Assembly: GCF_021531715.1 (NCBI RefSeq)
Contig: NZ_JAFBIT010000003.1
Coordinates: forward strand, 62,001-126,000
DNA from: Anaeromassilibacillus senegalensis
GTDB taxonomy: Bacteria > Bacillota > Clostridia > Oscillospirales > Acutalibacteraceae
Direction: 5' to 3'
Length of the DNA stretch: 64,000 nucleotides
Below the pieces are notes generated by a model, which saw nothing but the letters and a program-made list of their open reading frames with translations, did not search any database and was not told the DNA's origin. The first letter of the stretch is position 1. Each line of letters starts with the position of its first letter. This document shows positions 60,666-64,000 of the stretch, piece after piece. A program made the position numbers and the translations under genes.

Positions 60666-62229
60666 CCTGTTCCTCCTCTTCTGCTTCATCGTCATAGACC
60701 GGTGGATGTACAATGTTCAGGTTGTAATCGGTCTTGCCGAACTCACAGCGGTCAAGCAGCATTTGCGGTATTTTTTTGACGGTGATATTGCCGTACGCCT
60801 TGTCCAGACCGCTGTCAAAGGAGCGGCAGGCGATAATCAGGTATTCGCCCTCCTCCATGGTGTCCTTGATGGAGTCCAGATAGATGCTGTTGAGGTGCCG
60901 TGTGGTCACGAAGAGGTAGCTGCTCTCGTTGCCCACGGACTGCTTCCAGAACAGACTGCTGTCCGGCTGATAGCGGAAGCCCTCATGCAGCGCAACTGCC
61001 GCCGCCAGCATATCCGCATCATACGCTCCATTGATGACATACTCATCAAAGGGGTCTTTGTTGATAAGGGTCGGGGCAACCTCATAGAAACGGTAACCAC
61101 CGCCACCCTGCCAATTCTGTGCTTTGGTGATGCCAAGCAAATCCGTACCAGCAATTACTGAATCAAGTCTTGTTTTACAGTGGGTGTATGCATGGTTACC
61201 CATTTCAATGCCAATGTATCGTCTCCCCATTTTGTGTGCGACGGCAGCGGTTGTTCCAGAACCTAAGAAACTATCCAAAACGATATCTCCAGGCTCAGTT
61301 GACATTTCAATTATGCGACGCAATAACTGTTCAGGCTTTTTACTCCTTGGAAAGTACACGCCCCCTTCGTTAGCAATGTCAGCTTTGGGGATTTCACTGT
61401 GTTTCCAAAGCGTAGTCATTTTCTGCGACTTTGTAAGCATACCATTTTCAAGGGCTGTGGTATCTTTGAGCCAGGATAGAAGCTCACAATTATAATAGTA
61501 CAAAGTAGTCTGTTCGTCCTTATTCTTACCGCGGCTTGGAATGTAATCTACCGAATAAAACTTACCTTTTTCTAACGACGCAATGATATCATTTTGAAAC
61601 TCATTTTCTTTTTGCACTCGATTTCCTCGGAAAAGAGAACCCAAATGAGTGACAAACTCCTGACGTATTTCTGCTTCGCGATTCTTTACATCACGCAAAG
61701 AAATACTTTCAATTTCAACGCCGGAATGTTCGTAAATACGAACAACTTCTCCATTGGATTTAGCGGTAAACTCTCTAACAAGTTTGCGCTCACCGAAACT
61801 TGATACATAGCGGTTATATCTTTTAATAATGTTAAACCCAAGTTCTTCAAAGCTGAGATTTGTTTTATCTGGCAAAGCACCTTTTCTGTATAGTAAAATA
61901 TGCTCCGTCGTATTTACAAGATACCCACCTTGTCCTAGCCCCGCTACAGCCGAACGCTCATATGTAATATGTGCGACAAAATTTTGACGAGAGAAAATTT
62001 CATCGAGAACCACCTTGCAATAATGCACTTCTACGTCATCCAAATGGATCCAAAACATTCCATTTGCTTCAAGCAGATTATATAAATGTTTGAATCTCTG
62101 GTACATCAAATTTAACCAAATTGAATGCTCCAGATTATCATCATAATGTTCAAAAGCCTGTCCAGTATTAAATGGAGGGTCTATAAAGACGCTGTCTTTG
62201 ATACAAACAGAAAAAGCCTTCTCCGGCAC
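60658..62229 (-). pseudogene. Type III DNA methyltransferase Mod, 5'-truncated
   Basis: About 515 residues of a beta-class N6-adenine methylase. Motif IV DPPFNTG is only about 20 residues from the only possible start, where intact Mods have 80 or more; motif I DSFLGSGTTAAVA is in the C-terminal half. Upstream codons reach a terminator hairpin (62,214-62,249) within about ten codons of motif IV. The central target recognition domain is intact. The gene has lost its start and N-terminus and probably any promoter of its own. Confidence 0.75.
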
Positions 62230-62249
62230 ATAAGTGCTGAAAAAGGCTT
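62214..62249 (-). terminator. Terminator hairpin at the mod breakpoint
   Basis: AAGCCTTTTTCAGCAC and GTGCCGGAGAAGGCTT pair on the minus strand with two small mismatches, followed by TTTCTGTTTG. Confidence 0.65.
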
Positions 62250-62255
62250 GAAATA

Positions 62256-62306
62256 AAGGGCTTTCGAGGTTCCGCTGTGTTTTACAGCAGAGCTTCGGAA
62301 GCCCTT
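62256..62306. repeat. 51-base imperfect inverted repeat
   Basis: AAGGGCTTTCGAGG and CTTCGGAAGCCCTT arms around an inner GCTGTG/TACAGC stem. It lies between the SLOG gene and the mod breakpoint. Confidence 0.6.
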
Positions 62307-62412
62307 ATTCTGTTTATTCGATTGTCGCCGGCCGGTTCTGTGGCCTTTGAAACTTACCCCTCAAAGCCGACTGTCGGAGGAATAATTAAAAAGTGTGGAA
62401 TAATTAAAAGGT

Positions 62413-62883
62413 TCAGTCGGTGGCGAGGTTGATTACAGTCTTGCCGCTTTTCTCTGCATAGGCCTTTGTCTGATAGGCCCCACCGCTCTCGTGTTCAACA
62501 TAGCACACCACCAGATCAGACCGGTCTACCATACTCCGGTTCCTTACCTGAATCGCTGCTTTTGGATGGCTCCGGGCGGCTTCATCACAGACTTCGACTC
62601 TGTCGTAATACTCGTCGAAGGAGTCCACATTGTCGGTGTATTCGGCTTTCGGGTACGCCAGCACCCAGACGAGTTCGTTGTTGTCGTCCCGGATGTCACG
62701 CTTTGCCCGTCTGACTGTCGATGCCACAATCTGGTCAAACTCGCCATCTCGTCCGATCAGGAACTCCACATATTCTTTTTCGGTAATGAGCTTCCTGACC
62801 AACTCAGTAACCTTTTCTTCAGTTTCAAAGAAGCGGTCAACCTGACGGTGGCCAAAGAAGGACACGGTATAGACATCGAGCAA
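62413..62883 (-). CDS. SLOG-fold protein (DUF1273/YpsA-like)
   Basis: A 156-residue protein starting at TTG 62883, with GAGG 9 bases upstream. The Rossmann-like SLOG core is seen in FFGHRQVDRF, FLIGRDGEFDQIVASTVRRA, and DLVVCYVEHESGGAYQTKAYAEK, where Gly and Ser bind nucleotide phosphate. YpsA-type SLOG proteins may bind NAD or ADP-ribose ligands. It sits between mcrC and the mod remnant on the same strand, so it may act as a sensor or accessory in defence. Confidence 0.82.
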   Translation of the reverse strand: MLDVYTVSFFGHRQVDRFFETEEKVTELVRKLITEKEYVEFLIGRDGEFDQIVASTVRRAKRDIRDDNNELVWVLAYPKAEYTDNVDSFDEYYDRVEVCDEAARSHPKAAIQVRNRSMVDRSDLVVCYVEHESGGAYQTKAYAEKSGKTVINLATD

Positions 62884-62901
62884 GCACTGTCGCCTCGTTT
62901 C

Positions 62902-63960
62902 TTATGAAAAGTGTTCTGTGACTATTGCATTCAGCTGTGCAGCAATCTCCGAGAAATCCCGGTTCAAATCAAGCGTCTTCACGCTGATCTTGTTGCCGCT
63001 CATCTGATAGCTGTTGTCCGGCTGAATAGCCTCGTCCGTTGCGGCATAAAGTAGCATACCGGAAACCTTATGGGGCTGCTCCCCGAACTCCGTATCCTTG
63101 TTCTTGACGTAGGTAAAGATCTGATACAGATTGCCGGAATGGAGCGTGTGGACGTCGTACTGTGTTTGCGTAGTATGCGTGTAGTACTTAGCATCAATTA
63201 TTAGCACTGTATCGCCAGACCTGCTTGTGAGCATGATGTCGCTCTGCATTACCGGCAGCATCGTCCCGATACCATCATCCAAGGCCCACGGGATTTGCGA
63301 GGCCGTCGCCGTCACCTGCGGGCACTCCTTGGCGTAGTATTCGAGGATGAATTTTTCGTACAAACGGTTCATGCGCTGCTCATCCACAAAGGAGGCCAGC
63401 TTGTATTCTCCGGAGTCTGTGGTCAGAAGCATTCCTTCCAGAATGAGCTGGCAGAGGCTGATGAGCATCCGATAGGTATTGTTGTTTCTCTGGAACCGAA
63501 TGGCTGACCAGCGGATCGTGGTGGGATCGATTGTGTCAACATTCGAGAAGAACAGCATTTCCTTTTTCAGATCGCTTTTGTACTCCTGATCCACCCTCGT
63601 GTGCCGGAGCAGAAGCATAACAGTCGTTTTCAGTATCTGATTCAGGAGATTGTTCTCGGAAAGCTCGTCGTACTCGCAGGTCAGCACCCGCTTTCTGGCA
63701 AGGCGGTTCTGAATGGTCCCCGGCATATCAATCTTGCCTCGGACTACCGCAACATCCTCCTTGCGGTTCAAATACTCCCGGTACAGGCCCTGTTTCAACT
63801 GTCTGCTGATGCCCTTCGCCAGAATCGCAGCGAAGAGGTTATGCATGTTCTCAAACTCTTCGGTAGCAACATCCTCATAACCGCCTTGATTCAGCGTCGT
63901 GAAGGCATACGAAAGCATATAGTATATGTTTTTTATGAAGATGCTCTTATCCTTAATCAT
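62902..63960 (-). CDS. mcrC: McrC subunit of a 5-methylcytosine-type restriction system
   Basis: A 352-residue McrC. ATG 63960 has AAGGTG upstream and overlaps the stop of the previous gene as ATGA. Motifs: NIYYMLSYAF at the N-terminus, LLNQILKTTVMLLL, MNRLYEKFILEYYA, and the PD-(D/E)xK nuclease core SDIMLTSRSGDTVLIIDAKYY. McrC is the nuclease that works with the GTPase McrB, whose end is probably just upstream. Confidence 0.9.
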   Translation of the reverse strand: MIKDKSIFIKNIYYMLSYAFTTLNQGGYEDVATEEFENMHNLFAAILAKGISRQLKQGLYREYLNRKEDVAVVRGKIDMPGTIQNRLARKRVLTCEYDELSENNLLNQILKTTVMLLLRHTRVDQEYKSDLKKEMLFFSNVDTIDPTTIRWSAIRFQRNNNTYRMLISLCQLILEGMLLTTDSGEYKLASFVDEQRMNRLYEKFILEYYAKECPQVTATASQIPWALDDGIGTMLPVMQSDIMLTSRSGDTVLIIDAKYYTHTTQTQYDVHTLHSGNLYQIFTYVKNKDTEFGEQPHKVSGMLLYAATDEAIQPDNSYQMSGNKISVKTLDLNRDFSEIAAQLNAIVTEHFS

Positions 63961-64000
63961 TGAAACACACCTTGCAGAATGTTCTCCCAACGCTGGAGCT
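63957..64000 (-). CDS. 3' end of the gene before mcrC, probably mcrB
   Basis: Fourteen codons remain (LQRWENILQGVFQ then TGA), running off the window. The TGA overlaps the mcrC ATG. Position and coupling suggest McrB, the GTP-driven partner, but the sequence is too short to prove it. Confidence 0.5.
   Translation of the reverse strand, partial: LQRWENILQGVFQ

Noticed and set aside
1-64000. CRISPR arrays, tRNA and rRNA genes
   Set aside because: No regularly spaced repeat array and no cloverleaf or rRNA segment was found on reading; a tRNAscan or CRISPR finder run would settle it.

Overview
This window looks like chromosome of an anaerobic, probably spore-forming, moderately high-GC Clostridia, most likely from the Oscillospirales. 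The signs are a SpoVA-family gene, a glycyl radical enzyme with its activase, oxygen-sensitive Fe-S enzymes, strong GGAGG ribosome sites with frequent GTG and TTG starts, and DegV, DUF1836, DUF4349 and TM2-type genes typical of that group. No tRNA, rRNA or CRISPR array was recognised.

Bases 1 to about 36,890 are GC-rich core-like DNA. In order they hold the end of an M14-type deacylase pair, two TM2 proteins, degV, a ClC channel, thiC under a TPP riboswitch with its terminator, envelope and regulator genes, rpsT, a metallo-hydrolase, L-lactate dehydrogenase, a Smr-less MutS2-like gene behind a long leader with a tiny upstream ORF and an attenuator, D-lactate dehydrogenase, spoVAE, a MerR-RDD membrane regulator, an anion transporter, a D-amino-acid catabolic group (D-threonine-aldolase-like enzyme, D-aminoacylase, RidA), an AraC regulator facing an unassigned glycyl radical enzyme and its activase, and several secreted or membrane proteins of unknown role.

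At about 36,890 base use changes abruptly inside a chimera of two broken genes. From there to about 55,000 lies an acquired segment. Its first part (37.3-44.9 kb) is a sulfane-sulfur and peroxide-stress cluster: SDR, three rhodanese domains, thioredoxin, a CoA-disulfide reductase-rhodanese fusion, a divergent Crp/Fnr regulator, a DUF134-NifX fusion, rubredoxin, a ferredoxin-rubrerythrin fusion and a decayed ferritin. Its second part (45,669-53,277) is a mobilizable element with a serine recombinase, MobV relaxase, RepA_N protein and a Mef-like macrolide efflux gene behind a ladder of terminators. The element splits a small coiled-coil gene, which can be rebuilt in frame. A remnant of another serine recombinase then breaks a DUF4357 gene.

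After the host gene rlmCD (55.1-56.3 kb), low-GC DNA resumes as a defence island read leftward from the right edge: end of a probable mcrB, mcrC, a SLOG-fold protein, a type III methylase that has lost its 5' end, the intact type III Res subunit, and a two-gene unit resembling the Kiwa system (DUF4868 KwaB-like and a four-helix membrane KwaA-like protein).
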